A stretch of DNA of 64,000 nt, from assembly GCA_942492915.1 (NCBI GenBank), contig OW818662.1:1488001-1552000 (forward strand). The letters run 5' to 3'. This DNA is from Turneriella sp942492915 (lineage in GTDB: Bacteria > Spirochaetota > Leptospiria > Turneriellales > Turneriellaceae). Positions 42,419-50,584 of the stretch are shown in pieces. Under the pieces are notes generated by a model, which was not told the DNA's origin, did not search any database, and saw only the letters and a program-made list of their open reading frames with translations. The position numbers and the translations under genes were made by a program. Position 1 is the first letter of the stretch. The number at the start of each line of letters is the position of its first letter.

Positions 42419-43954
42419 CTAATTCTTATCCACAGCAATCACCGTCAGCTCAACGCGGCGGTTCTTCTTTTTACCTTCTGGCGTAGTGTTCGCGGCTACC
42501 GGCTTTGATTCGCCATACCCTACGGCTTTGATGCTGGTGCGGGGCATTCCCTTTTCGATCAGGTAATCCATGACGGCGCGAGCGCGATTTTTCGACAGCT
42601 CCATGTTCGCCTTGTCGTTGCCGGTATTGTCGGTATGGCCACCAATCTCAATTTTCAGGCCTTTGTACGCCTTGAGCAATTTGGTCAGGCGATTGAGTTC
42701 TGCATTGGAATCTTTCGAGAGCTGGTAAGAGCCTTGCTTAAAGAAAATATTGTTGATCGGCATTTTTGCGCCGGGTTTCATCTGCGTCATGGTCAGCTCG
42801 AGCGGGGCTTCTTTAGTCAGACCATCGCGAAGATTGATGTTGGCGCTCTGCGGCAGGTAACCGCCCGACTCAGCATGAATGCCATAGACCTCGCCGAGCG
42901 GCAGGCTCATCTTGAATTCACCGTCTTCTGTGGTTTCAGTGCGTGCGAGCAGTGCGCCGTCGCTCAGGCGCTCAAAGACCACGCGGGAGGCGATGCCCTG
43001 CCCGTCTTTGTTGCGCACCTTGCCGTAAACCAGCACAGATTTTTCAGGCCTGAGTTCTTCTGGAAGCGTAATGCGGTAGAGGTCTTTGCCTTTGCCCGGC
43101 GTGTCTGACGAAAAAATCGCATAATCGCCTGTCGGAGCGATGACGTAATTGATGTCATTGCCTGTCGTGTTGATCTTGGGGCCGAGATTGATTGGTTCGC
43201 TCCAGTGTGTCCAGGTGTTGTCTTGCCGGCGGGACATATACATGTCAAACTGCCCGGCCCCACCCGGACGGTTGCTCGCGAAGTAGAGCGTCTTGTTGTC
43301 TGACGCGAGAAACGGTGTGACTTCCATAAAGGCGGAATTGATTTCATTGCTCAGGTTCATGGGTTCAGACCATGAATCGTCAGGTTGCAGAAAGCTGACG
43401 TACAGGTCCATTTTCCCTATCGTGTCTTTGCGCTGCAGATTCAAGATCAGAGTACGTTCGTCTGCGGAGAGCGAATAGTTCACCAGATTGGCATCGTTGT
43501 AGAAGTTCTGGATCCTCAAAGGTTCGGGAAAACTCCATTTGCCTTTCGAGAAGCGTGTCTTTGAGACACCGGGTACAACGCTGCCATCTTTATTGTACAC
43601 ATTGCCGATGTAGAGCGTTTTGCCGTCGGCCGAGGTGCCGATCGGAAAGTCATACGTGCGCGAATTGAATGCGGCGCCGAGGTGTTCGGCCTCTGTCCAG
43701 GTGCCGTCAGGTCGTTTACGGCTGACCCAGATATCCTGATCGTCGCGCAAAGCGCTGGCGCCGTCAACAATGGTTCTGACGCCGACGTTATCGGGATGCC
43801 CTTCCCTGCAGAAGTAGATGGTGTTCCCATCGGGAGACAGAACCGGCGCCAGCTCATCGTAACGCGAATTGACGTTGCTGCCCAACGAGGTTATCTTGAG
43901 TTCAGCAAACACGGGCGACAACAGGACCAGTAAACAGAAACTTAGGCGGCGCAT
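42419..43954 (-). CDS. PD40 propeller - carboxypeptidase-regulatory-like - OmpA envelope protein
   Basis: A 511-residue exported protein. A signal peptide (MRRLSFCLLVLLSPVFA) precedes about five PD40/WD40-like repeats typical of TolB (YDELAPVLSPDGNTIYFCRE, TPFLASDNKTLYFASNRPGG, INYVIAPTGDYAIFSSD). Around residues 310-385 is a carboxypeptidase-regulatory-like beta domain (VYGKVRNKDGQGIASRV, ETTEDGEFKMSLPLGE). The C-terminal 120 residues are an OmpA-family peptidoglycan-binding domain (IEIGGHTDNTGNDKANMEL, NRARAVMDYL, KKKNRRVEL). It would sit in the periplasm tethered to peptidoglycan. It is divergent from ExbB/ExbD, 114 bases away, which suggests a joint envelope role. Confidence 0.88.
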   Translation of the reverse strand: MRRLSFCLLVLLSPVFAELKITSLGSNVNSRYDELAPVLSPDGNTIYFCREGHPDNVGVRTIVDGASALRDDQDIWVSRKRPDGTWTEAEHLGAAFNSRTYDFPIGTSADGKTLYIGNVYNKDGSVVPGVSKTRFSKGKWSFPEPLRIQNFYNDANLVNYSLSADERTLILNLQRKDTIGKMDLYVSFLQPDDSWSEPMNLSNEINSAFMEVTPFLASDNKTLYFASNRPGGAGQFDMYMSRRQDNTWTHWSEPINLGPKINTTGNDINYVIAPTGDYAIFSSDTPGKGKDLYRITLPEELRPEKSVLVYGKVRNKDGQGIASRVVFERLSDGALLARTETTEDGEFKMSLPLGEVYGIHAESGGYLPQSANINLRDGLTKEAPLELTMTQMKPGAKMPINNIFFKQGSYQLSKDSNAELNRLTKLLKAYKGLKIEIGGHTDNTGNDKANMELSKNRARAVMDYLIEKGMPRTSIKAVGYGESKPVAANTTPEGKKKNRRVELTVIAVDKN

Positions 43955-44068
43955 AGTGTATAATCGGAAGAACGGCTCGCGTCGTCGTTCAAAAAACCCA
44001 ATCGGGAGCCTGTAGCAACCTGCCTTCAGGATATCTTTACGCCCTCTGCACGCGTCCTGAATTGCCGC

Positions 44069-44836
44069 ATGCGCATTCGTATTTTTTGGATTCTCTGCTT
44101 CTTCACGATTTCAGGTTCGCTGCTGCTGAACGCGCAGCAGCCCGCTGCAAATTCCGCTGCTGCGGGGGCACCGGCGACCCCAGCCCCCGCAGAAATGCCG
44201 CCTTCAGGTGGTAGCGCCCTCTCTGAGGCTGGTCGCTGGCACTTTGGCTCAGACCCAACCGTCTGGGTCATGATATTCATCTTCAATCTGGCTCTCTTCG
44301 TCGTGCTCGAGCGCATCTATGTCATTCGCAAGGTGCGCGGTGACAGCGCGGGGCTCGTCGAATACCTGACCGCAGCTCTGCATCGCGGCGATGCGATCGA
44401 CCAGGTAGTCGCAAATGCTGCCGAAACCAAATATGGCCTCGAAGGCCGCGTGGCTGCACTCTCTCTCAAAGGCTGGGAAAAGGGTGAGCACGCGATGAGA
44501 GAATATGCAGAGGCATCGCTCATCGCTGAGCGGCGTTCGCTCGAGAAACGCCTCGTGATTCTATCGACGCTTGGCAACAACACCCCGTTCATAGGGCTTC
44601 TGGGCACAGTTCTTGGTATCATGAAAGCCTTTCGTGACCTCGCTGAAATGGGAGATTCAGGCCCATCGGTTGTTATGCGCGGTATTTCAGAAGCCCTGAT
44701 TGCGACGGCGATGGGTCTTGCCGTGGCGATTCCGGTTGTGATCGCGTACAACGCCCTCTCGCGCATTGTGCAGGAAAAACTCTCGCAGGCTGAAGAAGTC
44801 GCGACACTGATTCGGGCGATCAGACTCAATAAATAA
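44069..44836 (+). CDS. exbB: ExbB/TolQ/MotA-family proton channel protein
   Basis: A 255-residue inner-membrane protein. After an N-terminal signal-like helix and a Pro/Ala-rich stretch, the first functional helix is VWVMIFIFNLALFVVLERIY. The family core is TLGNNTPFIGLLGTVLGIMKAF and SEALIATAMGLAVAIPVVIAYN. It forms the pentameric stator that conducts protons with ExbD to energise outer-membrane or envelope processes. ExbD follows after one base, so the two are coupled. No TonB gene is seen in the window. The N-terminal cleavable-like extension (about 60 residues) is longer than in E. coli ExbB/TolQ and resembles the longer forms found outside Proteobacteria. Confidence 0.93.
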   Translation: MRIRIFWILCFFTISGSLLLNAQQPAANSAAAGAPATPAPAEMPPSGGSALSEAGRWHFGSDPTVWVMIFIFNLALFVVLERIYVIRKVRGDSAGLVEYLTAALHRGDAIDQVVANAAETKYGLEGRVAALSLKGWEKGEHAMREYAEASLIAERRSLEKRLVILSTLGNNTPFIGLLGTVLGIMKAFRDLAEMGDSGPSVVMRGISEALIATAMGLAVAIPVVIAYNALSRIVQEKLSQAEEVATLIRAIRLNK

Positions 44837-44837
44837 C

Positions 44838-45257
44838 ATGGCGGGTTCTTCAAAAAACAATTCAGGCCCGATCAGTGACATCAATGTCACGCCGCTTGTC
44901 GATATCATGCTGGTACTCGTCATCATTCTCATGGTGACCGCCGAGTTCACGCGCTATAAGACGATTCCCGTTAATCTGCCCAAAGTGAATGCGGCTGCTG
45001 TCAAAAGCGAACCCCACAGACTTACCGTAACGATTAAGAAGACAGGGGATTTATTCATTCAGGATAAACCCGCCCTCAGCCTCGACGACGTTTTTGACCA
45101 GGTCAAAGCAGCGAAAGAAACGTATCCCGATCTTGCGGTTATCTTGCGCGCAGAGGGTGATCATCCTTATCGCAAGGTGCTCACCGTGCTCGACAAGATC
45201 AAGGCCGCAGGTGCTTCGAAGGTCGGCCTTGCGGTTGACGCCGATAAGACCTACTGA
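44838..45257 (+). CDS. exbD: ExbD/TolR-family protein
   Basis: A 139-residue protein with one membrane helix; Asp22 in INVTPLVDIMLVLVIILMV is the conserved proton-carrying aspartate. The periplasmic domain continues with TIPVNLPKVNA and ends VGLAVDADKTY, the usual ExbD/TolR fold. It pairs with the ExbB-like protein encoded one base upstream. Downstream, after 14 bases, is a membrane PAS-domain protein in the same direction. The pair might serve TonB-type uptake or Tol-Pal-type envelope integrity; the divergent PD40-OmpA gene favours the latter. Confidence 0.95.
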   Translation: MAGSSKNNSGPISDINVTPLVDIMLVLVIILMVTAEFTRYKTIPVNLPKVNAAAVKSEPHRLTVTIKKTGDLFIQDKPALSLDDVFDQVKAAKETYPDLAVILRAEGDHPYRKVLTVLDKIKAAGASKVGLAVDADKTY

Positions 45258-45271
45258 CACTTAGCCGCGGC

Positions 45272-46513
45272 ATGAAACAGGCCGCCGGAATATTTCTCAG
45301 TCGCCGCAACGAAACTGCATGGCATGACAGCGTCGAGGCGCGTGTCAGTATCTCGTTGTTGTTGCTGGTTTTTCTGGCGATCCCCACGTTTCTTTTACTG
45401 ATTCAAAACACCGGCCTCATCGTCTATTATCTGGCATACCCGCTGCTCACGGGTTACGGCATTTGGTTACGGTCGCGGGGCAAACCTTACCTCAGCAGCA
45501 TCGTGGTCGTCGCTAGTGTCTATGCAGTCGTCGGCTTCATGTCATGGATGATTGGCCTCGAGAGCGTGCAACCGCTCAAATGGTGGATTATTGCTCTGCT
45601 GCCTTGGGTTATGTTCACAGAAAACCAGCGCATCACCATCGTGACAATGACGCTGATTCCCGTGATCTTCTCGATCGTTCTGCGGTATTTGCCCGTTTTT
45701 GCGAGCCCGCTCTTGCCTGCCGAACGGGACTTCATTCGCCAAATTCTCAGCATGTCGGTTGCCCTGGGTGGTTTCAGCGCGCTCTATTTTATGAGACGGC
45801 AATACTTTGCCACCGAGCGACTGCGCCGGCTCGAAAATGAGTTCTTCTCGAACACGCTGGACAGTATTCCATTGCCGATCATCATAAAAGATGGCATCAC
45901 GCTCGAATATGTATTTTTCAACAGTGCTGCCCAGCTGACCTACGATCTGCGGCCTGAAGCGCGCAATTCAAACCTTACTACCTTTTCAGAGAATTCTGCG
46001 ACCGCAGTTTCGAAGCTCGACCAGGAAGTGCTGCGCAGCGTCACGTACCACATAGAACCCGACGAGAACCTGGTCCACACGACCGGAATCCACTGGCATT
46101 TCAGAACGTACCGTATTCCGCTCGAACTCGAGAGTTCGGGCAGGCGCCTTTTGATCACGATCAGCGAAGATTTGCGCGCGCTGAACCTGGCTATCCGCCG
46201 CGCCGAAGAGACGCGCGAACTGACGGGCAAAGTGTTCTCGGTACTCTCGCCGCTTCTGGTGCGTTTTGACAGGGACACCGGGCGCGTGACAATTCTGAAT
46301 CCACCAGAATGGATTGGCCTTTGGAGTGAAATAGAAACGGAACTGAAGACCTACCTCGAATATTCGCTTTCGCGCCAGACTTTTCCCCGGGACGGCCTGC
46401 GCCGCATCGAAAAGTTCAATCTGGGCTCACGGTCATTTGATCTTTACTCGACCGTATCGGCTGGAAACGCTGCCATAACCTGCATCGTGCTTGAAACCGT
46501 TGAGACCATCTGA
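45272..46513 (+). CDS. Membrane protein with PAS-like sensor domain and no recognisable output domain
   Basis: A 413-residue protein. The first 180 residues have about five to six hydrophobic segments (for example ISLLLLVFLAIPTFLLLI and WWIIALLPWVMF), comparable to membrane sensor modules. After an ERLRRLENEFFSNTLDSIP linker comes a PAS-like region (PIIIKDGITLEYVFFNSAAQ, HWHFRTYRIPLELESSG). The C-terminal 100 residues show a second PAS-like or degenerate region. No histidine kinase, GGDEF, EAL or phosphatase motif is visible. It is 14 bases downstream of exbD and could sense a signal for that operon; how it passes it on is unknown. Confidence 0.65.
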   Translation: MKQAAGIFLSRRNETAWHDSVEARVSISLLLLVFLAIPTFLLLIQNTGLIVYYLAYPLLTGYGIWLRSRGKPYLSSIVVVASVYAVVGFMSWMIGLESVQPLKWWIIALLPWVMFTENQRITIVTMTLIPVIFSIVLRYLPVFASPLLPAERDFIRQILSMSVALGGFSALYFMRRQYFATERLRRLENEFFSNTLDSIPLPIIIKDGITLEYVFFNSAAQLTYDLRPEARNSNLTTFSENSATAVSKLDQEVLRSVTYHIEPDENLVHTTGIHWHFRTYRIPLELESSGRRLLITISEDLRALNLAIRRAEETRELTGKVFSVLSPLLVRFDRDTGRVTILNPPEWIGLWSEIETELKTYLEYSLSRQTFPRDGLRRIEKFNLGSRSFDLYSTVSAGNAAITCIVLETVETI

Positions 46514-46556
46514 TTAATTATTGACACAGCCCGGCGCAAAGAGGGTCTTCCCCTCT

Positions 46557-47066
46557 ATGCTTGACGTTGGCGAAGAGATACGCATCCAAAAGAATTCAGG
46601 GCCAACCAGTCTGTTTCTGCATATACCGTATCTCAACTATCTTTTCTTTTTCTTTCAGGGCCGGGGCGCGTACAATATCATCAAGAATCTCTACCAACAC
46701 AAGAAAGAGGTACCAGGTCTCTTGCAATCAGCATGGCTGACGATCAAGTTTGCGATCGTGAGCACCATTGCTTCGACTGTACTCTACAGCCTGCTGCTGG
46801 CAATGGGATATAATCCTTTCGGCAAAGTTCTCGCGAAATACATCTATTTCTGCGGTGGCTTCATCGGTGGTCTGCTGCCCGTCGGTCAGCTCGCGGTGCT
46901 TTTCGGCGAGATTCCCGGAAGCCTGCTGTTTCCTTCTTTTGCAGCGCCGACTTTCATCGCTGTAGGTTCGATCACCTTCGCCACGTATTTTCTCTTTGGC
47001 ATGGCGGGCGCTCTGCTCGCAATCTTCAATATCAAAGCGGATATTCGCCGCGCGCAATTCTTCTGA
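46557..47066 (+). CDS. Integral membrane protein of unknown function
   Basis: A protein of about 169 residues with four hydrophobic segments (TIKFAIVSTIASTVLYSLLL, KYIYFCGGFIGGLLPVGQLAV shown in part, FIAVGSITFATYFLFGMAGAL). No family is recognised. I use the ATG at 46557, which follows a GAGGG ribosome-binding site and matches MLDVGEEIRIQ; an upstream TTG at 46521 is weaker. It belongs to the run that starts with exbB. Confidence 0.6.
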   Translation: MLDVGEEIRIQKNSGPTSLFLHIPYLNYLFFFFQGRGAYNIIKNLYQHKKEVPGLLQSAWLTIKFAIVSTIASTVLYSLLLAMGYNPFGKVLAKYIYFCGGFIGGLLPVGQLAVLFGEIPGSLLFPSFAAPTFIAVGSITFATYFLFGMAGALLAIFNIKADIRRAQFF

Positions 47067-47134
47067 GCTCAACCGTTCGACGGGTCTTATCCCGCAGGGC
47101 GCTGAAGGGCTCAGGGGCCACCCTTCGCCTCAAC

Positions 47135-47794
47135 ATGGCCATGACACTCGATGGCCATGTTGCACATGCCAGCGAAGCCTGGAATTTTGGCAGCGGTGAA
47201 GACCGGCGCCGCATGGACAGGCTGCGCGAATGGGCCGACTGCCTCATCGTCTCACGAAAAACTCTCGAACATGATAATATGGACCTGCGTGTGCGCACCA
47301 AACCGCACGGCCCAAAACACCCTCGCCCCGTAATTGTACTTGATTCGAGCCGACCGTTCAAAGAAAATCTCAGGGTATTGCAGCACGCAAGAATCGCAGG
47401 TGAAGTGTGGATTTCTGAGCGTGAACGCGGTGTGACCCTGGGTAGTCTCTGGCCTGACCTCAAGGCTGACTGGCAACTTTATTTCTACAGCGACGTGAGC
47501 GAGATTATCGCCTCGCTCGCTGAACGAAGCTTCGGTAAAATACTGCTCGAAGGCGGACCGACGCTCAATGGTTTTTTCTTCGCGAGAAACCTCGTCGATG
47601 AATTTTTTCTCACCTTACTGCCGATCTTATGGGGCGGTACGACAACAGACCGCACCGTTGTCACCGCCGCCTCGCTGCCCCTCGAACAGTTTCGCCTGCA
47701 AAGCGCCGAGAAGCGCGGCAATGAAATGTTTATGCGTTACGTTAGAAAACGACTCGCGACAGGCAGGCAAGAACCTGCTACGCCTGCCTCTTGA
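47135..47794 (+). CDS. RibD C-terminal-like reductase (dihydrofolate reductase fold)
   Basis: A 219-residue protein of the RibD_C superfamily. It starts directly at MAMTLDGHVAHASEAWNFGS, the substrate-binding strand, then RLREWADCLIVSRKTLEHD, RPVIVLDSSRPF and GKILLEGGPTLNGFFF for NADPH binding. The N-terminal deaminase domain of bifunctional RibD is missing. Stand-alone RibD_C proteins reduce the pyrimidine intermediate of riboflavin synthesis or unrelated substrates; no other rib gene is present. Its 3' end overlaps the convergent mutL end by 17 bases. Confidence 0.8.
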   Translation: MAMTLDGHVAHASEAWNFGSGEDRRRMDRLREWADCLIVSRKTLEHDNMDLRVRTKPHGPKHPRPVIVLDSSRPFKENLRVLQHARIAGEVWISERERGVTLGSLWPDLKADWQLYFYSDVSEIIASLAERSFGKILLEGGPTLNGFFFARNLVDEFFLTLLPILWGGTTTDRTVVTAASLPLEQFRLQSAEKRGNEMFMRYVRKRLATGRQEPATPAS

Positions 47795-49532
47795 AATAAG
47801 AAAATATCTCGCGTTCGTCAATACGAACTACAGTGGGTCGGCCATGCGGGCATCTGAGCGGCGCTTCGCACAAACGAAGCTGTTCAATGAGTTCGCCAAA
47901 ATCGGCCAGCGACGCAGTTTCACCTTTTCTGATCGCGTGCCGGCACGACAGGTCTTTCGCGAGCTGGTCAAAAAGCATTTCAGTGCCTGCATCCTGGTCG
48001 CGTTCGATAATCTGCATCGCTTTATGCAAAGCGTCGAGCTCTTCCCCCGGCTTTAGGTAAGCCGGCACCGACGCGAGGGCCAGACCGGCGGGCCCCATAT
48101 CTTCTATCGCAAAACCCATTTTCTGCAGCGCCTTGCCAGAGCGCAAAACGCGGCCGCGGTCGGGCAAAGCAAGGGCAATAGAGACCGGAGCCGCAAGCTT
48201 CTGGGCTATATCGCCTTTGCCCGCCAGTAGTTTCAGAAAACGTTCATAGTTGATGCGCTCGTGGGCAGTATGCTGATCGATCAGGTAGAGCCCATCGTCA
48301 TTGGTCGCAACGATGAATGTATTGAAAATACGCGAGTGCAGCACAAGATTCAGGGGGATCGCCGGCCGTTCCGGAGCTTCGTTCGCATGCCCGGCAACCG
48401 CCGGGCTTTCCGCTTGTTCACCCGATTGGAACAGCGGCAAATGGAACCCGGTATTCGCCCCAACAGTCTCGGCCTCTTCGGTGCGGTCAGTCGCCCCGGG
48501 TAATGGCCTGCCGGCGATGAGCACCATTGAATGAGCGGCGATACCACCGCTTTCGGCGATCGTTTTTGAAAAAGCTTCTCTCAAGAATGACACCACTGCT
48601 GCTTCATCTCTGAATCTGACTTCGCGTTTCTGCGGGTGAACGTTCACGTCAACATCGGTTTCAGGCAGGCTCAGAAAAAGCGCAGCAAACGGGAATCGCC
48701 CTTTAGGCATCAGCTCGCCGTAAGCATTTCTGAGCAGCATTAATAGCGGCCGGTATTGCACCGGTCGGCGGTTAACCCACAGGCGCACATCTTGACCGTG
48801 GCTGCGGTAAAAATAGAACTTTGAAATATAACCTTCGAGGGTCATCGCCTGTTTGTCGCGAAAAACCGGCATCACGTCGGCCGCAATTTTTTCACCCCAG
48901 ATACCCTGCATGCGCGCGATGAGACTTTTTTCGCTGGGAAAAACAAGCGGTTCTTCGCCCTCATTTTCATACCGAAATTCAACGTGCGGCGAGGCAGTCG
49001 CTAGCGCGACGATCATTTCACTGAGCTGCTTACGAATTTTTGCGGCATTCTGGTAATAGTCGCGCCTCACGGGAACGTTGTAAAAAAGGTCACGCACGAG
49101 CACTCTGGTGCCGCGTTCAATGGGCGAAGGCTCGCTGGCCTGCCCATTTTCGTCTGCGGTGATGGCATACCCCTGATCTTGCCCGGCAAAACGCGACTCA
49201 ATACGCAGGCGACTGACAGAGGCGATGGAGCCGAGTGCCTCGCCCCGAAAGCCCATCGTCGCCGCCCCCAGCAAATCTTCGAGCGATGATATTTTACTCG
49301 TCGCAAAACTCGTAATTGCGAGTTCGAGATCAGAGGGATGTATTCCCGTGCCGTTGTCGCGCACCTGAATTTCATCGAAGCCGTCGCCCCGCAGACGAAC
49401 ATCCACACTGGTGGCCCCCGCATCGAGAGAATTTTCGACGAGTTCTTTGACGATTGCCGCGGGGGATTCAATTACCTCGCCGGCGGCGATCTGCGCTATC
49501 AGCGTGGGGTCAAGTTTATGAATTCTTTTCAT
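47778..49532 (-). CDS. mutL: DNA mismatch repair protein MutL
   Basis: A 584-residue mismatch-repair ATPase that links MutS to downstream excision. The N-terminal GHKL ATPase has KIAAGEVI-type IAQIAAGEVIESPAAIVKEL, VRDNGTGI and GFRGEALGSIASV. The C-terminal half contains DQHTAHERINYE, the metal-binding DQHxxxERxxxE motif of endonuclease-proficient MutL, together with SCRHAIRKG and CPHGRP. This predicts that the protein nicks DNA itself, as in bacteria without MutH. The gene is minus-strand and preceded by a terminator hairpin. Confidence 0.97.
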   Translation of the reverse strand: MKRIHKLDPTLIAQIAAGEVIESPAAIVKELVENSLDAGATSVDVRLRGDGFDEIQVRDNGTGIHPSDLELAITSFATSKISSLEDLLGAATMGFRGEALGSIASVSRLRIESRFAGQDQGYAITADENGQASEPSPIERGTRVLVRDLFYNVPVRRDYYQNAAKIRKQLSEMIVALATASPHVEFRYENEGEEPLVFPSEKSLIARMQGIWGEKIAADVMPVFRDKQAMTLEGYISKFYFYRSHGQDVRLWVNRRPVQYRPLLMLLRNAYGELMPKGRFPFAALFLSLPETDVDVNVHPQKREVRFRDEAAVVSFLREAFSKTIAESGGIAAHSMVLIAGRPLPGATDRTEEAETVGANTGFHLPLFQSGEQAESPAVAGHANEAPERPAIPLNLVLHSRIFNTFIVATNDDGLYLIDQHTAHERINYERFLKLLAGKGDIAQKLAAPVSIALALPDRGRVLRSGKALQKMGFAIEDMGPAGLALASVPAYLKPGEELDALHKAMQIIERDQDAGTEMLFDQLAKDLSCRHAIRKGETASLADFGELIEQLRLCEAPLRCPHGRPTVVRIDEREIFSYFKRQA

Positions 49533-49559
49533 GAAAAAAAAACAAATCGGGTCTTTCCC

Positions 49560-49594
49560 TAAAACAAAAGAGGGGACCAGTGTCCCCTCTTTTT
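49560..49594 (-). terminator. Intrinsic terminator after the RNA-binding protein gene
   Basis: A perfect 12-pair stem (AAAAGAGGGGAC with GTCCCCTCTTTT) and 4-base loop lies between the RNA-binding protein stop at 49648 and the mutL start at 49532. T-rich sequence follows on both strands (TTTTGTTTT on minus), so it can stop minus-strand transcription from the upstream gene. Confidence 0.8.
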
Positions 49595-49647
49595 GATGTC
49601 AGTTTCCCACAAAACCCAAATGGGTTTCACGGGAACGCGCTCATGGC

Positions 49648-50082
49648 TTACCAGGCGTTTTCGTCGCCGCGATCACGGCGAAAGTTTCCGCCGCCTCGGC
49701 CACCCCCGCCGCCGCTGCGACCACCACGGCCACCGCCGCCACCGCCGCCGCCGTAACCACCACGACCGCCGCCGCCGCCACCACCGTAGCCGCCGCGACC
49801 ACCACCGCCGCCACCGCCAAAACCACCGCCGCCACCCTGTTCACGGGGGCGTGCTTCGTTCACAACGAGGTTTCGGCCTTTCAGGTCTTTGCCGTTCAAC
49901 TCGGCGACTGCATTCTGCGCGCCTTCGCCATCTTCCATCTCGACGAATGCGAACCCGCGCGAGCGGCCTGAATCACGGTCGCGTACGATTTTCACGGACG
50001 TGACCTGACCGAATGCCTCAAACGCTGAACGCAGCTCTTCATCAGTGGCGTTGTACGCCAGATTTCCTACGTAGATATTCAT
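49648..50082 (-). CDS. Glycine-rich RNA-binding protein with one RRM
   Basis: A 144-residue protein. Residues 1-80 form an RNA recognition motif with RNP2 MNIYVGNLAY and RNP1 RGFAFVEM, typical of cold-induced RNA-binding proteins. The C-terminus is a low-complexity Gly-rich RGG-type tail with alternating GGGG and RGGY units ending FRRDRGDENAW. It likely binds single-stranded RNA as a chaperone. The DNA encoding the tail is a highly repetitive GC-rich stretch on the plus strand and should not be mistaken for a repeat element. Upstream, 50083-50298 separates it from a divergent exported-protein gene; no gene is seen there. Confidence 0.93.
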   Translation of the reverse strand: MNIYVGNLAYNATDEELRSAFEAFGQVTSVKIVRDRDSGRSRGFAFVEMEDGEGAQNAVAELNGKDLKGRNLVVNEARPREQGGGGGFGGGGGGGRGGYGGGGGGGRGGYGGGGGGGGRGGRSGGGGGRGGGNFRRDRGDENAW

Positions 50083-50301
50083 TTATTTTTGATCTCCCAG
50101 TTCTAGACTCTCAGCGCGCCGAAGACAAATCACCGTCGAACACCCTGAAAAAATTGAAACCCTTGCAGATTTCGCGCCAAAATTGTCCGATATTCCGGTT
50201 TGTCAACGTATTATCATTGACGCGTGATTTGAGGCTTGTTCGTGGGCGCGCGCCCATCGGCAAGCCCGTGGATCGCAAACATAAGTCTTTAGGAGAACAT
50301 G

Positions 50302-50541
50302 ATGCTTAAAAAATTATTGGCATTACTGCTCGCATTCACTCTCGTTGGTGGCGTAGTAGTAGCACAAGACGCTGAGCCTTCAGCTGAAGAACCAGCAAAA
50401 GAAGAGCCGGCTAAGAAAGAAGAAGGCAAAAAAGGCAAAAAAGCTAAGAAAGCTAAAAAAGCAAAAAAAGCCAAAAAGAAGAAGCGCAAGAAAGCTAAAA
50501 AAGCAGAAAGCGAAGCTTCAACAGAAGAAACAGGCGGTTAA
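50302..50541 (+). CDS. Small exported Lys/Ala-rich protein
   Basis: A 79-residue protein with a signal peptide (MLKKLLALLLAFTLVGGVVVAQ). The mature part starts acidic (AEPSAEEPAKEEP), then becomes a run of Lys-Ala repeats (KKAKKAKKAKK), ending with SEASTEETGG. I start at the second of two adjacent ATGs (50302) because AGGAG lies at the right distance, about 6 bases upstream. The repeat is histone-H1-like and probably unstructured. Function unknown; surface charge or nucleic-acid binding are possibilities. A hairpin terminator follows. Confidence 0.7.
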   Translation: MLKKLLALLLAFTLVGGVVVAQDAEPSAEEPAKEEPAKKEEGKKGKKAKKAKKAKKAKKKKRKKAKKAESEASTEETGG

Positions 50542-50550
50542 TCTGCCCAC

Positions 50551-50584
50551 CATCGGGGAAGCTTATGCCTCCCCGATGATTTTC
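50551..50584 (+). terminator. Intrinsic terminator after the Lys-rich protein gene
   Basis: CATCGGGGA pairs with TCCCCGATG around a 10-base loop, followed by ATTTT. It ends the small exported-protein transcript and overlaps the last codons of the convergent uracil-DNA glycosylase-like gene. Confidence 0.7.

Noticed and set aside
49680..49845. GC-rich tandem pattern that resembles a repeat array or CRISPR
   Set aside because: It is the Gly-rich tail of the RNA-binding protein; periodicity is irregular and no spacers are present.
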